Positions 51,818 through 64,000 of a stretch of DNA of 64,000 nucleotides are shown here, piece by piece (the first letter of the stretch is position 1; every line of letters starts with the position of its first letter). The position numbers were made by a program, and so were the translations under genes. The stretch is taken from contig NC_092569.1 in the NCBI RefSeq assembly GCF_037975245.1, positions 19,523,501-19,587,500 of the forward strand, read 5' to 3'. Origin of the DNA: Apostichopus japonicus (Eukaryota; Echinodermata; Holothuroidea; Aspidochirotida; Stichopodidae). A model generated the notes under the pieces. That model saw nothing but the letters and a program-made list of their open reading frames with translations, did no database searches and was not told where the DNA came from.

Positions 51818-53014
51818 GTAAGTGCATAACCTCGAAGTCCTTGGACTACGCTAGCCCAACAAACAACTTAGACAGGCCTAATGCAAATATTCGGTATCAT
51901 TGTGTATGTCTAGAATAGGTTTAAACTATACATTTTCCTATGATTAATCTTTAAGTGATGCGTGACTTAGTCATAAGACTGACTGATGGTAATTATTATA
52001 GTGCGCATGCGCGCTACAATATTGGGATTACTAGCCCATCTACATGGCTGGCTGCTGAATGTCAGCTGAACATATACTCTTAGTAGTAATTTCAATTTAC
52101 AGGTTGGCTACGCAGTAAAATATCCAGACTCAGAATTGTGAACAGTTAATCCTGTACATGTAAATAAGCAAGATCTCCTTGAGTAGCATACTTCTTCAAA
52201 ACAATACTTCTAATTCTCTACTTTGGATCCTATTCTCGAATTGAACAAGACAGGTAATATTTAATTGCATTTGAGTTAACAACATCATGCAATAAATGTA
52301 AACCGTATTTATCCGCAATGAATCGGCGTTATCTGTAATAATTTAGCTCTTGCAACATAGACACTTGTAACGTTCGTATTGTGGTATGACATAAAATGGT
52401 CGTGTATTGCATATATTACTTGTTTTGGATGATGATAATCCAGGGCCAGGAAATTGATTAAGAAGTTTTAAATAGACCGGAGGTTGTTACATTTGCAATG
52501 ATAGACTTAAGGCCTACAGGTGTTTGTTAGATTAATGGTCCATTAGGCCTTCAGTGCAAAGCACCATATGTTCGTAACATTTTCGCTGAAATAGGTGAAG
52601 TTACAGTAACATTAACATGTTGTACAATTTGACCAATCAGTTTCCAGGACTCTGTGCATTCTCTGTCGCGTCCGAAACAGGCGTGATTCGTGATCGACAG
52701 CCTAAGGTTGTAATGGTTTTAGTCATAATTTCTTCGTTTATATTGCAGACGCATTCTGGCTAGAGTACTGTTTATAGATATTAAACAATATACCCTATCT
52801 TTGGTCTACGTTTAATGACCCAACGCCAGTTGTTCTAGTAGTGCTTGTAATTGGTGGCTTTTTACTTTTTTTTTTGGTCTTATAGAAAAAAGTGTGGGAA
52901 TGGAACAGCCGTACTATACTCAAAACTTGCCCAGAGTTAGTAGGCCTAGACCTATAGTTGTAGTATCTGCAGTATTCTTATTACAGTACACTGTACAGTA
53001 AGCTAGACATAGCA
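51818..53014. other. Spacer between the exon-like sequence and the LINE tail, copy C
   Basis: No gene recognised; collinear with about 34304-35312. Both copies contain a GTGCGCATGCGCGC palindrome-like block (near 34481-34496 and 52001-52016). Confidence 0.45.
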
Positions 53015-53380
53015 GACGTCATTGGTTACGTTTTTGTTCAAATAGCTTCAAATTATTGTTGTTAGTTGATAAAGCCCTTCATGGCCTAGCCCCGCCCTCT
53101 TTATGTGAACTGGTTCAGTGGTAAGTTCCTGTTAGAAACCTTCGATCACGTTCTATACATACTATCGAAGTAGAAGTCTGTCACAGAGTCTAAGAGTGAT
53201 GGAAAATTTGTATAGATTTTATATAAATATCATGCTCTTGAACATTTAGGTCCAAGACGTTTCAACGCTCATCCTCCAAATGTTCGTTCCAGTCAATCTC
53301 TTAACGTCTTTAAAAGTCGCATCAAACACATTTATTCAAAACTGCTTTTAAACTCGAATTTTTGTAATTCTGTATGTTAA
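53015..53380 (+). mobile_element. 3' end of CR1/L2-like LINE, copy C
   Basis: FKLLLLVDKALHGLAPP is readable, then a frameshift; later the FRSSQSLNVFKS-type end follows. Same origin as copies at 1-310 and 35313-35690. Confidence 0.7.
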
Positions 53381-53568
53381 AAGTTTTATAAGTTTCAAAG
53401 ATTCAACATTATTTTATTGTTTGTAACATTCGTAGCAGTGACGAGAACGACAACGACAGGCTAGATGTTGGAATGACGGAAATGGTATTTACTTCCCGAA
53501 TTATCAGTCCTTACCGTCAATGTTGCATCATATATTATGTTTATTGAAAAACGCAAAGATAACAATAA

Positions 53569-53572
<4 letters not shown>

Positions 53573-53642
<70 letters not shown>
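53573..53642. repeat. (AT)n microsatellite
   Basis: About 35 AT dinucleotides, followed by a looser GTATATATAT tract to about 53672. The homologous sites in copies A (near 498) and B (near 35868) have only short AT runs. Confidence 0.95.
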
Positions 53643-53652
<10 letters not shown>

Positions 53653-54056
53653 TATATGTATATATATGTATATTGGTTTGTCTCTGTGGAATATGAACTT
53701 ATTAAGAAATTGATTGAAGATTCTGGTAATTTGTACTTTTATAAAATTTTGTGGATCCAGATAAGGAGATACCTGTTGTGCATGCAAGAAGAGTCATGTA
53801 TACCTGCAAGAAGATCTCTCCAGTCAAATAGCTAGAAGACCATTGCACCTATCACAAATTCAGGCTTTCAAAGTTAAGGCACTTCAGTTAGTAAAATATG
53901 AACTCGCCATATTATTCATAACCAAATTATTTATTTTATTCCTGGCAAAACGCACAAACAAAGTGAAAAGATTAGTAACCACACGCATTCGAAAGAAAGA
54001 TGGAATATTCATAGTTATTTTCAATGCAATCAGACATGTAGGCCGTGGGCCGAAGT

Positions 54057-55706
54057 AGGAAAAGTGATCTAAAAATTAACTTTCGTTGCAAAGTCACGGG
54101 GTCTACATGAAACCCATTACATTTTATTAGCAATATGTATTACGTTCCAAAATCAGTTGTTCCCAAGTGTCAATGTTGCACATTAATGTTTTTTAGGCCA
54201 AAATGGCGGCAATTTCCCCATATATCCTGCAAAAAATAGAATAGACCACAAATACCATAAAATTGATCAGAAGGAGAATCTACCTTCATGTTGAGGTCCC
54301 GCCGGCTGTTTTGAACATATGTGGAATGATAATTTGTTTAGTGGGGGAGGGGGGTCTACTAAAAGGTCACAAAGCACTAAAAACAGAAGTAGAGGGTGCT
54401 GTCCATTTCAGTATATCGGAGCATTGCATACTGCTATGCGCAAAATTATAATTAAAATTACTTCGCGATGCTTTTCATTGTAAATACATGGAAAATCTGT
54501 CTTATTTTGATCATGTGCCAAACATCATTCTCCCTAGCCTAATTCTATGCACTGCAATTCCCATACCTATGATTGGTAGCTGGACATGGATATATTAAAT
54601 GGTGCTTAAAATCCTACCCCTCTCCAAAATTTCAGAGATTGAAGCCCCTCTTGAATTTAAAATATTGAGGCAAAGTTAAGGGATTGGGAAGGTATGGGAA
54701 AGGGTGAGGTGGTGTAAGGAGGGGATATGTATAAATCTAGTTTATAAATGAGGAAAGCATATGGGAGTGAAGCTCCAATGTAAACCATAAAGTGTTATGT
54801 AAAGAAGGCGAGAAAGGTGTGTTACTTTCAGTTCTGAATTATATTATTATTGCAAAAGATATTTTTCATAATTTTTTTGAAGCATTTCTTTTTTACAGTT
54901 ACTTTATAAAGGGCCAACACATTATGAATAAAGAAGTGTAACTAAAAACAAGCATTTAGCATATTTGGTCAACGGCATATATGAACAGTGACAGTACTCT
55001 AGTTATTGTTACACTTTTTGAACAAGACATTCAACATGCACTGAGTGAGGACATTATGTGGTACAATGATAATTACATTTATATTACCATTCAGAGAGTC
55101 AACTGAGTTGGAGATTCCTTGGAAAACAAGATTTTCAAAGCTTACACCACTTTTGACCAAAAGATGTAGTTGGTGTGCCTACATGCAAGTTTGAAAATGT
55201 ACTTAAAATATTATGTGTACAATCCAAGACATCACAGGCACACACCATCACCAGTGCATAAATTCCTTTTTACAAATATTGTTAAACTGAAGTAACAATT
55301 GAAAACATTTACTATATCTAATAGCTACAGTATGTATACATTTTCATAGAACAGGACCTGTAACTGTAGCCGTCAAAAATTAGGACCGAGTCTTCCACGG
55401 GAGGTTGCTCTTTACTTATTCATCTGGTTTTCTTTGTTTACTTTCGTGAAAACTACAAATAAAAATAATAATTTTACAAACAACTACAATATGCACATTC
55501 TATCGAATACATAAATAATAACGAGTGAATATATCATCTATGGTAGTAAGGCTAGTCCATTCAGTGATATAGTCCCATCAAAAGTTCTTACGAAAAGAAT
55601 ATTTACTATCTCTGTAATTGATGGATATACATATTACAATTGGACAGGAAGAAGCCTTTAGGTCCGGGGTAAACTTACATCTAAACCATAACATAAAATA
55701 ACGTAC
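54057..55706. other. Left interior of the 5-kb element
   Basis: No reliable coding exon recognised. Later exons of the minus-strand gene would be expected here. A minus-strand stretch near 55340-55405 (EDSVLIFDGYSYR) is open but lacks clear splice sites. The short plus-strand frames show no domain. Confidence 0.4.
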
Positions 55707-56573
55707 CTCTTTGGACTCTTTACAAATGTCTGCATATTCTACATTAATTTTTTTTCTTTACAATTCAATTATTTCATCCCTCCTCCTGCCTCCTTTATTT
55801 ACTTTTAAACAGAACATGGACCTGAATTTCCATTGAAATACATTTAATAAACAAGACAGTATGCATGTCTGTTTACTTACCGAACCATGTTGTCGTTTTT
55901 TCAATGATTTGTTCACACATGGAACGGGACTACAAGCAGTTATGTATGTTAAAAGAGCAATGTTTTGCATCATTACGGTATCATAAGTATTTGTATAGGC
56001 CCAGGCGCGTATCCAGGATTTTGTAACCCGGGGGTCGCGAATTACTATCTAAGCGGAGCGCCACCATCGGTTGAGAATCAAGTATTTCCCAAAAGTTTTT
56101 TTTCCATCCATAACCTTTTTGAAGATTGTCACCAGTCACACATCATGTTCGACCTGATTGCATGTCCTATGGATCATTGCTTTTGTAGGTAATTCTACGT
56201 CACGGCCCACAATATCCGAAAGCCCCACTTTTCAAGGTTTTAAGCCCATTATTTGTTGAGAATTTGAAAATTGACATTTCTCGTGAATAAAATCACTTTT
56301 AAACATACCCATAATGTTGCACAAAATTCAATCTATGGACAACCAATATAGAAAAACCTCCTGGAACCCCTAACAGACAGGTCAAAATTGCACGAGTAGA
56401 GGAAAGTATGATGAAGAATGTTGGTGAGGAAATTTTCTAAAATTCAGACAGAGTTAATTTATTGGTGTAGAAATATTGCAACCTCTTATAATGGCTATTA
56501 TAAAACTTGGTTGAAGGGAATGAAAAATAGCAGATATTTCCGATATCAGGTATATCGAACCGAACACTACACA

Positions 56574-56995
56574 CATAGGCGTAGGTCCCGTAGGAGGCGG
56601 GGACTGCAGCCCCCCCCCCCCCCCGCAACCCAATTTTTTTCCATTTTTTTCGGGCACCTACTGAAAGAAAAATAAATAGCAATGAATAGCTTAAAAATGA
56701 TCTCCTTGGTAATTAAAATAAAGTAAAAAGCTTGGCCGACATTACTACTGTAAAAGAGAGTTTTGACATAATGGATTTGTATGCTTTTTCTCCATCTACA
56801 TAAGACATTTGGTTGTTTACATTAGCATCCGGCGGTATACTGTGCAACTTTGACGGACCGTTAGGTAAACGATGCCATGCAATGTAATGACCCATGCTTG
56901 CTTATATGATATTGGCATCGATATGTTGAACAATTTTGGCTTTTTTCGGGCAAGTCATTACAGCCACCAAATCCAATTGGGCTCCTACGCCTTTG
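56574..56995. mobile_element. Non-autonomous hAT-type element (422 bp)
   Basis: Ends CATAGGCGTAGG and CCTACGCCTTTG are 12-base inverted repeats with one mismatch. Exact 8-base duplications ACTACACA stand at 56566-56573 and 56996-57003. An 8-base duplication with CA...TG ends containing GGCGTAG is the pattern of the hAT superfamily. It is too short for a transposase, so it was mobilised in trans. It is nested in the element 55998-57828. A C homopolymer lies at about 56611-56624. Confidence 0.8.
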
Positions 56996-57604
56996 ACTAC
57001 ACACAAAGACAGTTTTTGAGGCTGTTCATCGTGGAACATGCATTCAATGCTCACTGATATGATGTTATATCTGCTCTTTGCTTTACAAATTCGAACAGGC
57101 CTGTAGCGAGTAATTGCCAAGAGAGGGGCGAAGCCTGTAGGCAAACTATCTAAGCGAAGCGCCACCATGTGTTGGCGCGAAGCGTTCACTAAAAATTTTG
57201 GCCGAAAATGCCTCCCAGATCGCTGGAAATGACACTTCCCAGGCCTTGTAAGTTGCATCTAAGCATTGTCTATTTTAAAATTACTAGCGATGTCATAAAG
57301 AAAATTTGCTCAGGGGGGGGGGCGGTCGCACCCTTCCCGAAATGCGTCATGTTCCCCGACGACTCGGTCGAGTTCAAGACCAGCCACAGTTGGTTCCATA
57401 TAGCACAATATTGTACAATTGTTTAAGGCGTCCATACACACACACGCGTTATGATAGATATTTATATAGATACATTAGTGAGAGAGGAAAATGGAAACGT
57501 CAAAAATGGAGTTGTCGGTGTAAGGGGTAGGGTGAGGCGCAAACCCCCTCCGTAATCCTCGATCTGTCACTGGCTACCATGTGTATATAATAGGGATTAG
57601 CGCT

Positions 57605-57780
57605 TTAACTATGACTGTTCCTCTTTCTCTTCCCGAGGTCTTGGCTATCTTCTACTCCCTCCTTTTCTCCTTTTTCTCTCGTTTTTCTTTTTCTTTTCCC
57701 TTCCTTCCTCTCCTCCTTTTCTTTCTTCCCCCTCCTTTTCCCTTTTTTCTTCTCTTTTTTCTCTCCTCTTTTCCTTACCC
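57605..57780. repeat. Pyrimidine-rich low-complexity tract
   Basis: About 175 bases of nearly pure C/T on the + strand with TTTTCTCC-type motifs, then GGGGGGCGCGGGCCCCC just after. Long open frames here on either strand are low-complexity artefacts. Confidence 0.85.
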
Positions 57781-59879
57781 GGGGGGCGCGGGCCCCCAAC
57801 GCCCCAACCTGGATACGCACCTGAGGCCTATATTCCAACACGTACATATTTGCACTCTATTTGAAGGCAACAGACGGACATCTTACCTGATTGATCATTG
57901 TGTGTGAAGTCTCCAAAATCTGTGCGGTATCAGTTTTAACTGTTAAATCCTCCTCTGCAAGACAGAAAATAAAGAAAGAGATTTCAACAACAGTTTTGTT
58001 GAATTGAGCCTAGGATGACGATCATATATTTACTTTGTGATTATGATTTACTTCAAGGCCTGTATTTAAGAGACGAGTTGTAACTGTTCAGTTGGTTTAA
58101 CTCACATAAGCTCAAAAAATATATAAACAAGGCATCTTCAACAAGACATACAGCATATTTGAAAGACCATACCAGGGGGAAAACAACTTTGAACTCAGCA
58201 CCCTCTTCGTTCCCGTGACAAATTGTACACAGAACGTACATCCAGCCAACCTTCTGTTTCAGCATAGCCTGGTCTATTGAATAACACTGGTTTAGTCAAG
58301 GTTAGAGCTTAGCTAGGGCTGTGTACATTTTTTACAGCGTAGGCCTAGGCTAGTTGAGAACGACTGTGGTTACTGTAACTGTACGAACTCGAATGACACT
58401 GTTTCCAGTCGAATAGAACATTCATTTTCAATGTAATATTTCAAGAATACTTAAATACAACTCACCAACTGATTGTGTAAGTTTAGATATAGCCCTGGAG
58501 ATTTTGGAAACGTTGGTAAACTTCATATAACATTGCCGGTGATACCCCCACGTTGTTGTGTCCAACGTCAAGTTGAGTTCTGCATTGTCAGACAAAATAG
58601 TATTGGCAATATCCCCTAATTCTCCACCTAAAGCCTTCCATTCCGTAGCACATCTGATTACTTAAGCTTTGGAGACATTTGTAAATGCAGTCATTTTCCC
58701 TGAGGCTGTCTTTGAAACATGGATAATGCATTATAATCTCATTTTCGTTCGGCCGGCCGCCTTATCACTAGTTGACGCCATGTTCAAATGTTGCCAGATG
58801 TTAAAAAGTATTGCGCAAGCATATATACGCGATTGTGATTGGTTACTCGTGACATCATACGCTGTGTTTTCGCCTTATAAACTCTCTCCAAATTTGATTA
58901 AAATAGTAACGGTTATTAATAACAAACTGCAAAAATGTGCACGTTAGACAACTGGGAACAATCAATAATGGTGATTTCATATTATTTTCATAATTAAAAT
59001 GGCATTCGTTGGTAGTCCTCTCTGTGTTGCAAGGAACTTAAACGATTTTGGACTTCGGCCCACGGTCTAATGTAATTAAAGAACCAATTATTTTAAAAAT
59101 CTATTACCCAAAAGGAAGATACTGAAGAATCACAGTGTAGAATGAAATGTACCATACGCAAATCATCACAAACACGCATACGCATGCGCACACCCACGGG
59201 CATGCGCGCACACACCTACTTACATGCTTGACTAGAAAAACGTCGTCTTAAAATATCTTAAATATCATTTAATCATGGAAGGATTACACTTTTGTCATGT
59301 AAGAAAAGAGGGCTTAAAGGTGTCTTCATCGTAAATTAAATATATTACAGACTATAAAATTACAATGGGCATAGGCAAATATACCGTATCTGGTCTTGTA
59401 TAGGAAAACCGAAAGGCTTTTAACTTTTAAGTGGAAAATTTTATTTTATTCCCCGTTTTTTTTTTTTAAACGTATGAATAAAATAAATAAAGGCTATATT
59501 AAGAACAATATAGATCACAAACTAACCTATTAAAAATGAGCACACATGAATGCACTTCCTTCAATTTACAACAGACCAGATCAGGGGCTCTAACGTTACT
59601 TATGAATATTATGTTGTAAATAGCGTATACCTCGATCATGTAGGTAATTAACTTAAGAATTAAACAATATTAGCAATAGTTCAGTAGCATAACAAAATAT
59701 ATATATATGTCTACATACATACAGGAGTTGATAATCCATTCCCATTTCTGGTATTTCCGTTTAGTAACGATAAAAATAGATAACACTCGACGTTGTTCTC
59801 ACACTTCTCAATAAACATTTGTGATAAAAAAAAAAATTTTGCCAAGGTGCATGGTAGTGCATTGACATTTTTGTTGTTG

Positions 59880-60766
59880 TTCAGTGACTGTAAGTAGTGT
59901 AATAGTTAGAAAAGTCAATCGATTTCCAATTCCTAATAAAAGTGCGCAGAAACGTCACGGCTGGATTGTAAAACAAACCGGAGCTCTATGTTTGTTTTAA
60001 AAACTCGTACGTCAGGTGCACTCTCATGTTTAGCGATATGATTGGGGAAACACTTGCGAACAAGATTGAGCTGTTTAAACCTTCCGTACGTATATATCAT
60101 CACCAATGAAACGGAGTACGACATGATAGGCAGTGGCATTGAGAGCCAGATCGGGGTCCTACAGGGGAAACATGCCAACGCATGCCATGTGTTCCATATG
60201 TAACATACCAATCATTATCCAAGGACCTCGATATTGTAAACCAAATGGTCAAGCAATCCCTCTCCTCCCCATGCACCCAGTAATACCTGACCATAACAAT
60301 CTGCAATGTTTGACCTATACTAAATTCTCAAAGCATCTTAATTGGTTTCCTAAAATATCCGTAAACTGAAACAGACAGAACAATAGGATACATGTACACA
60401 TTGAGGTAGCACGTATTTGTTAAAGTATTTCCTCAAACGTGTGGATGTTTTCAGAATCTATTTATTTTCGGAAATACGGTTACCTGGCATTTCATATATA
60501 TACTAGCAAGACGGAAACTTCCTTATTGATTATCACAATATTTCGCCAATCGACCCTTCAACCTACATGTATCCTGTTGGTTACAGTCTTCAGCTTCTAA
60601 ATATCCTGGTTTACTGATACCTTTGTTCAATATCTACTGACCAAGTAGAGGAAGTACATTGTTGACAAAAGCACCACAGGTGATTTTGCTGTAATTCAGC
60701 AATGCTCTTAATTAAAATACATTCCATTCGTGTTGTCAATCATATTATAACCAACCATTTATAATA
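59880..60766 (+). promoter_or_regulatory. Upstream/promoter region of FREP gene 4
   Basis: Homologous to 1691-2588 and to 37081-38482, with a single copy of the block that is duplicated before gene 3. The TATA-like element reads TTTCATATATATAC here (near 60490-60503), followed by TAGCAAGACGGAAACTTCC. Confidence 0.35.
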
Positions 60767-60847
60767 ATGGACTGCCTCCTTGTCCGAGCAGTGCTTGTAT
60801 CTTTCCTATGTACAGTGACGATCGGTTTCACTTTGGCAGACGGAATG
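60767..60847 (+). CDS. FREP gene 4, exon 1 (gene runs off the window)
   Basis: ATGGACTGCCTCCTTGTCCG encodes MDCLLVRAVLVSFLCTVTIG and FTLADGM, then GTGAGT. It is 27 codons ending in phase 0, as in genes 1 and 3, and is a predicted signal peptide. The next exon should be the 46-base SNQQLFVGATE exon; by alignment with gene 1 it lies about 470 bases past the window end. Whether the rest of the gene is intact cannot be seen. Confidence 0.8.
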
Positions 60848-63600
60848 GTGAGTTCAACATGTTATGATCCTTGTTCTTGTTGTATCGAAGAATTCTTAGT
60901 TTGTAAGATTTTACTTTCCATCTGTGTGGAAATGAATACCTTATTTAAACATTTGAAAAGCTTAGTTTTCTATAAGTTTAAATATCTTCGGATTTTATAG
61001 CTGAAAAAAGTTGTTTATTTTATTAATATGAAGAACATGTTATCATACAAATATAGTTGCCATGAAGTAGGCCTACAAAATGCTGTGATACGTAACACAC
61101 ATTTGCTACAGGCATATAAGTGGAAAAGGTAAAGATTGAATTTCATTGTATTTAAAACTATAAATTCAAGATTCTTTATGGCTTCTAACAATTTATCAAG
61201 TCATTTTGAAGACGATAACAATGGAGGGAATAGCTGCCCTGGGGTCATTGAAACCGTTTTATATCAATGTAAGGGCATATGGTCATCGGCCCAATTTCTT
61301 TTAATTTAGACGTCAAATGGTCTGAGGCATATGCTATAAATGCAGTCTTTATAAGAAGCTAATAACGCATTTTACTTATGAATACTTTTGCGAGGCTGTT
61401 TATTAACCCTGACCAATTATTTATCCTCCGCTGACGATCCGAGGTGGTCCTCCCATCAGACATGCAAATAGGTAATACAGGTATATATATTGATAGGTAA
61501 TATATTTCAAAACGGAAATCAGTTTTCATTGTTTACAGAAATGAAAGCTATTTGTATGAAAAACACTTGTTATTTAAAGTAATGTAAAAAGTGTTATTTA
61601 TTTTGTGTTGGTAGTTTTGTATGTAATCTCTCAGTATAGGCCATGCACGAGCAATGAAAATCATTTTCTAATATAAACATGGCATTTAAATTTCGTCCTC
61701 TTTGAGTAAACATTTATAGGAACAATTGCTCAGAAAGCTTCCGGATTATTCTCAAAAAAATTCTGTATAATAAAAGAGACTGCAAAATTTCACTCGCGTC
61801 ACAGGCTGTCAATTAAAACAATATACAGACCGTAGTTATATTTATTTCTCTCAATAAGTTTGTGTGTGTGTAGTTTGTATATTGTTGTCATCTCTAAAGG
61901 TCAAAAATGATTTAATTTTTAGATCCATTTCAATTGATTTCCAGAAATCAATCTAAGTACAACAGAAACATGTTATGTAAACATCGCTCTCGTTGGACAC
62001 GCAGTTGTACAATTTTTCTCTCAGAAAACGGCAAACTCACTGCTTTTGGATATTCTTGAAAAGTGAATTTATATTTTTTTCGTTTGAAGAGACTGTTCAC
62101 TCGGTCGGATTACAGGCTTGCGCAATAGCATGTATATTGAGCTTCTTTAGAGTTCTGTAACATACAAGTTAGTATATAGTATTTAGCGTTGATCAATAGA
62201 TTTTGAAGTCTTTTTTCAAAGATTTTTCAATTATTTATCAAGTTTGATTACGATTTGATCAACATAGACATCTGTCTAGAGCTGCTACTTTAAATTAAGA
62301 CTTTGATTTAAGTTTTATCATAATTTGAAGATTTTTTGTTGTTGTAATCAAAACATTGCATTTCTATATACATAATACGCGCGCATGTGTTCTTTCTGGA
62401 GAATCTCTGAAAATCCTTCACATTAAAGGTTCCTGATCCTATCTTGCATAAATAATCCAAAACTGACGTGATTTTTCTGCAACTGACTACATCCTACAAT
62501 TTGGTCCGAGACGACCGCATAAGGACAAACACCGTACAATTAGGAATTTCTAGGAACCAAAAGAGATAAAAAGGAATCGAGAGGGATGAATAGCGACAAT
62601 TTTACGTTTATGGTGATAGCTTTGTTTTCATAGTAAACACCCCGTATAATGAGACTCTTTCTCATCAATTTAGTCAAGTCTCATTTCAGATGATGGAGCA
62701 AAAAATTAAGTTTTCGAAACTTCTTTCATTTCTAATTTGCTTTTTTACACGTGGCTGAATTTAACAAAGTTGTCTTGAAAACGAAAGTTAGAGAATCAAA
62801 TTAAATTCTTAATAGTACTCACTCTTTCATTTATGTAATACTCCTTTGCGAGATATATAACTATTTCCATTTCAAGTTTGAGTCAACTTTACCGAATGAT
62901 TTATTTCGTAAAATTATTTGGGTTGAGTTCGCAGTGACATATTGTTGGTCGACTAATAATTTTACTCGAATTGCCGTTACTTGATATTCCTCTATTTCAT
63001 ACAACTGTAAATTTAATTACATTGTTAAATCATTCTTCATTGCAACGATAATGCAATCTGCCAATTATGTAAACGTAAATGTATTACAAAAAACTAAATT
63101 AAAGAGAGGAGGTTACTTATTACCGGTTTACTTGCATAAAGTGATATCGTAGATAGAACGGTATTCAGTACAGTAACAAATCGCTGATTCAATCTGTTGG
63201 AGACACTATTTTCACATTGGTAATAATATTTTTATCTGCAGACGATTTTTACTTTTTCCCAAAATCCAACCGAAAAGAAACAATAGCTTAATGGTACTAT
63301 TTAGCTACATATTCCAAGGTAAAACACTATATATTAATTAGATATTTGTGAATCAATTAACAGCGTTCAAGTAGTTTCTGTGTTTATATTTTCATAGTGT
63401 ATCTTACGATAATTAATGCTTAATTCCCCCATCAAGGCAGTAGACCTCGGCTTTATTCATAACTTCAAAAAACAAAACTGAAAATGTGAAGAGAAAGACG
63501 TTCTAGCGGTTGCGTTTGGTTTATGTATAAGGTACACGGATATTTATAAGACAAAATTTAAATTTAATTTAATTTAAAAGACAACATAGAACACTGCAAG

Positions 63601-63644
<44 letters not shown>

Positions 63645-64000
63645 ATTTTCGTTCGTTAGATTTAAAAGTAAACCTTCGAGTGAATGTCAATGTATTGCAT
63701 TGAAGTAACGTGTCCAATGTGTAATCAAAGGATATTCAAACATTAGTTGAAAACGAATCCCCACGTTAAGATTGTCATAATTCAAAGTTGGATAATTCTC
63801 TTCAGTTCTTATTTGTTCAGAGCAATACAAGAACTTACTAAAAATTATTAAACATTGATCAGCATAAAAAAAAAATCAGAAGTGTGAAGAACAGAAACTT
63901 CGGTAAATTGATAAAATTATATTTTTCTGGTTCAATTTGGGTATACTTACTTCAATGAAACTTAAAAGCAAATTTTTACACAGTTCGCTGTCAAACATAA
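60848..64000 (+). other. Intron 1 of gene 4 (partial)
   Basis: Collinear with 2670-5484 of gene 1 and with intron 1 of gene 3. An AT run of about 19 dinucleotides at 63605-63643 sits where genes 1 and 3 have shorter AT runs (5131, 41313). No gene seen. Confidence 0.7.

Larger units (their letters stand above)
55998..57828. mobile_element. Nested inverted-repeat element within the 5-kb element
   Basis: Left end GGCCCAGGCGCGTATCCAGG and right end CCTGGATACGCACCTGAGGCC are inverted, about 20 bases with small differences. TATA stands on both sides and could be the target duplication (TA or TATA). It separates exons 2 and 3 of the broken minus-strand gene, so it inserted into an intron. Inside, CTATCTAAGCG(G/A)AGCGCCACCAT occurs twice (near 56046 and 57147), and a C/T-rich tract lies near 57605-57780. 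No transposase recognised. Confidence 0.65.
55707..58781 (-). pseudogene. Spliced transposase-like gene of the 5-kb element (broken)
   Basis: Minus-strand exons inferred by hand: 58781-58466 (from ATG, 105 codons plus one base, donor GTGAGT), 57954-57887, 55929-55881, 55738-55707. Acceptors end in AG, donors start GTGAG, GTAAGA, GTAAG and GTACGT, and phases agree across all joins (1, 0, 1, 0). Exon 1 has CIIHVSKTASGK and GYHRQCYMKFTNVSKISRA, a C..H then H..CY..FT arrangement that looks like the zinc-binding start of multicopy proteins in many invertebrate genomes (from memory). Later exons read EEDLTVKTDTAQILETSHT, SRSMCEQIIEKTTTWF and EYADICKESKE. Two TAA stops (codons 17 and 40) break exon 1. 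The catalytic part was not found, so the transposase role is inference. Confidence 0.5.
54041..59067 (-). mobile_element. 5.0-kb DNA transposon with terminal inverted repeats
   Basis: Left end GGCCGTGGGCCGAAGT (54041-54056) and right end ACTTCGGCCCACGGTC (59052-59067) are inverted repeats over 16 bases with one mismatch. The flanks are CAGACATGTA and TAATGTAA; removing the element and one TA restores CAGACATGTAATGTAA as in intron 7 of gene 1 (near 11006), so the target duplication is TA. The inside has a broken minus-strand gene (55707-58781), starting near the right end, and a nested element (55998-57828). The superfamily is not identified: TA duplications fit several, and 5 kb is long for Tc1/mariner. 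Confidence 0.8.
53435..59870 (+). pseudogene. FREP gene 3' relic, copy C, split by a 5-kb insertion
   Basis: The exon 7 tail (CAGTGACGAGAACGACAACG) starts near 53437. Intron-7-like DNA runs to 54040, is interrupted by the inverted-repeat element 54041-59067, resumes at 59068 (TAATGTAATTAAAG) and reaches an exon 8 trace near 59847-59867 (AAGGTGCATGGTAGTGC). Confidence 0.65.

Noticed and set aside
53461..53787. 108-codon minus-strand frame of Ile/Tyr repeats
   Set aside because: It is the translation of an (AT)n microsatellite.
57581..57907. Frames rich in Phe/Leu/Pro or Lys/Glu/Arg
   Set aside because: They derive from a pyrimidine-rich low-complexity tract inside a transposon.
58053..58265. 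70-codon minus-strand frame with LCTICHG
   Set aside because: It falls in the intron between two better-supported exons of the transposon gene, and its phase and splice sites do not fit.

Overview
The window is AT-rich eukaryotic DNA from an animal. Its genes are split into small exons with GT-AG introns, and transposon debris is abundant. The content is a tandem array of fibrinogen-related protein (FREP) genes. Large tandem FREP expansions are known in sea cucumbers, and the modules fit a marine deuterostome. A holothurian or other echinoderm is my best guess, but this is inference, not something the sequence proves.

Three FREP genes lie head to tail on the + strand: gene 1 (2589-12529), gene 2 (20569-30435) and gene 3 (38483-49796). 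A fourth starts at 60767 and runs off the right edge. Genes 1-3 each have eight exons with conserved boundaries and phases. The predicted protein is secreted, about 550 residues long, and ordered: signal peptide, N-terminal half of a fibrinogen domain (exons 3-4), cysteine-rich TIL/TILa-like module (exon 5 into 6), EGF-like module (exon 6), complete C-terminal fibrinogen domain (exons 6-8). Gene 2 differs in two ways: its first exon is unrelated to that of the others, and it has an in-frame stop in exon 6.

The spacers repeat as well. In order, the left-to-right parts are: a conserved polyadenylation signal, a degenerate minisatellite of 'AAATACGCCTAACCCTAACATG' type, a short conserved exon-like sequence with a splice donor, the 3' end of a CR1/L2-like LINE, the decayed 3' end of another FREP gene (exon 7 tail, intron 7, trace of exon 8), and the promoter region. 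Genes 1, 3 and 4 have the LINE/FREP relic upstream; gene 2 does not.

Later insertions decorate the array. A 5'-truncated non-LTR retrotransposon sits in intron 2 of gene 3. A 5.0 kb element with terminal inverted repeats and a TA duplication (54041-59067) sits upstream of gene 4. It carries a broken, spliced minus-strand gene and a second inverted-repeat element, which in turn holds a 422-bp hAT-type element. No tRNA, rRNA or CRISPR was seen.
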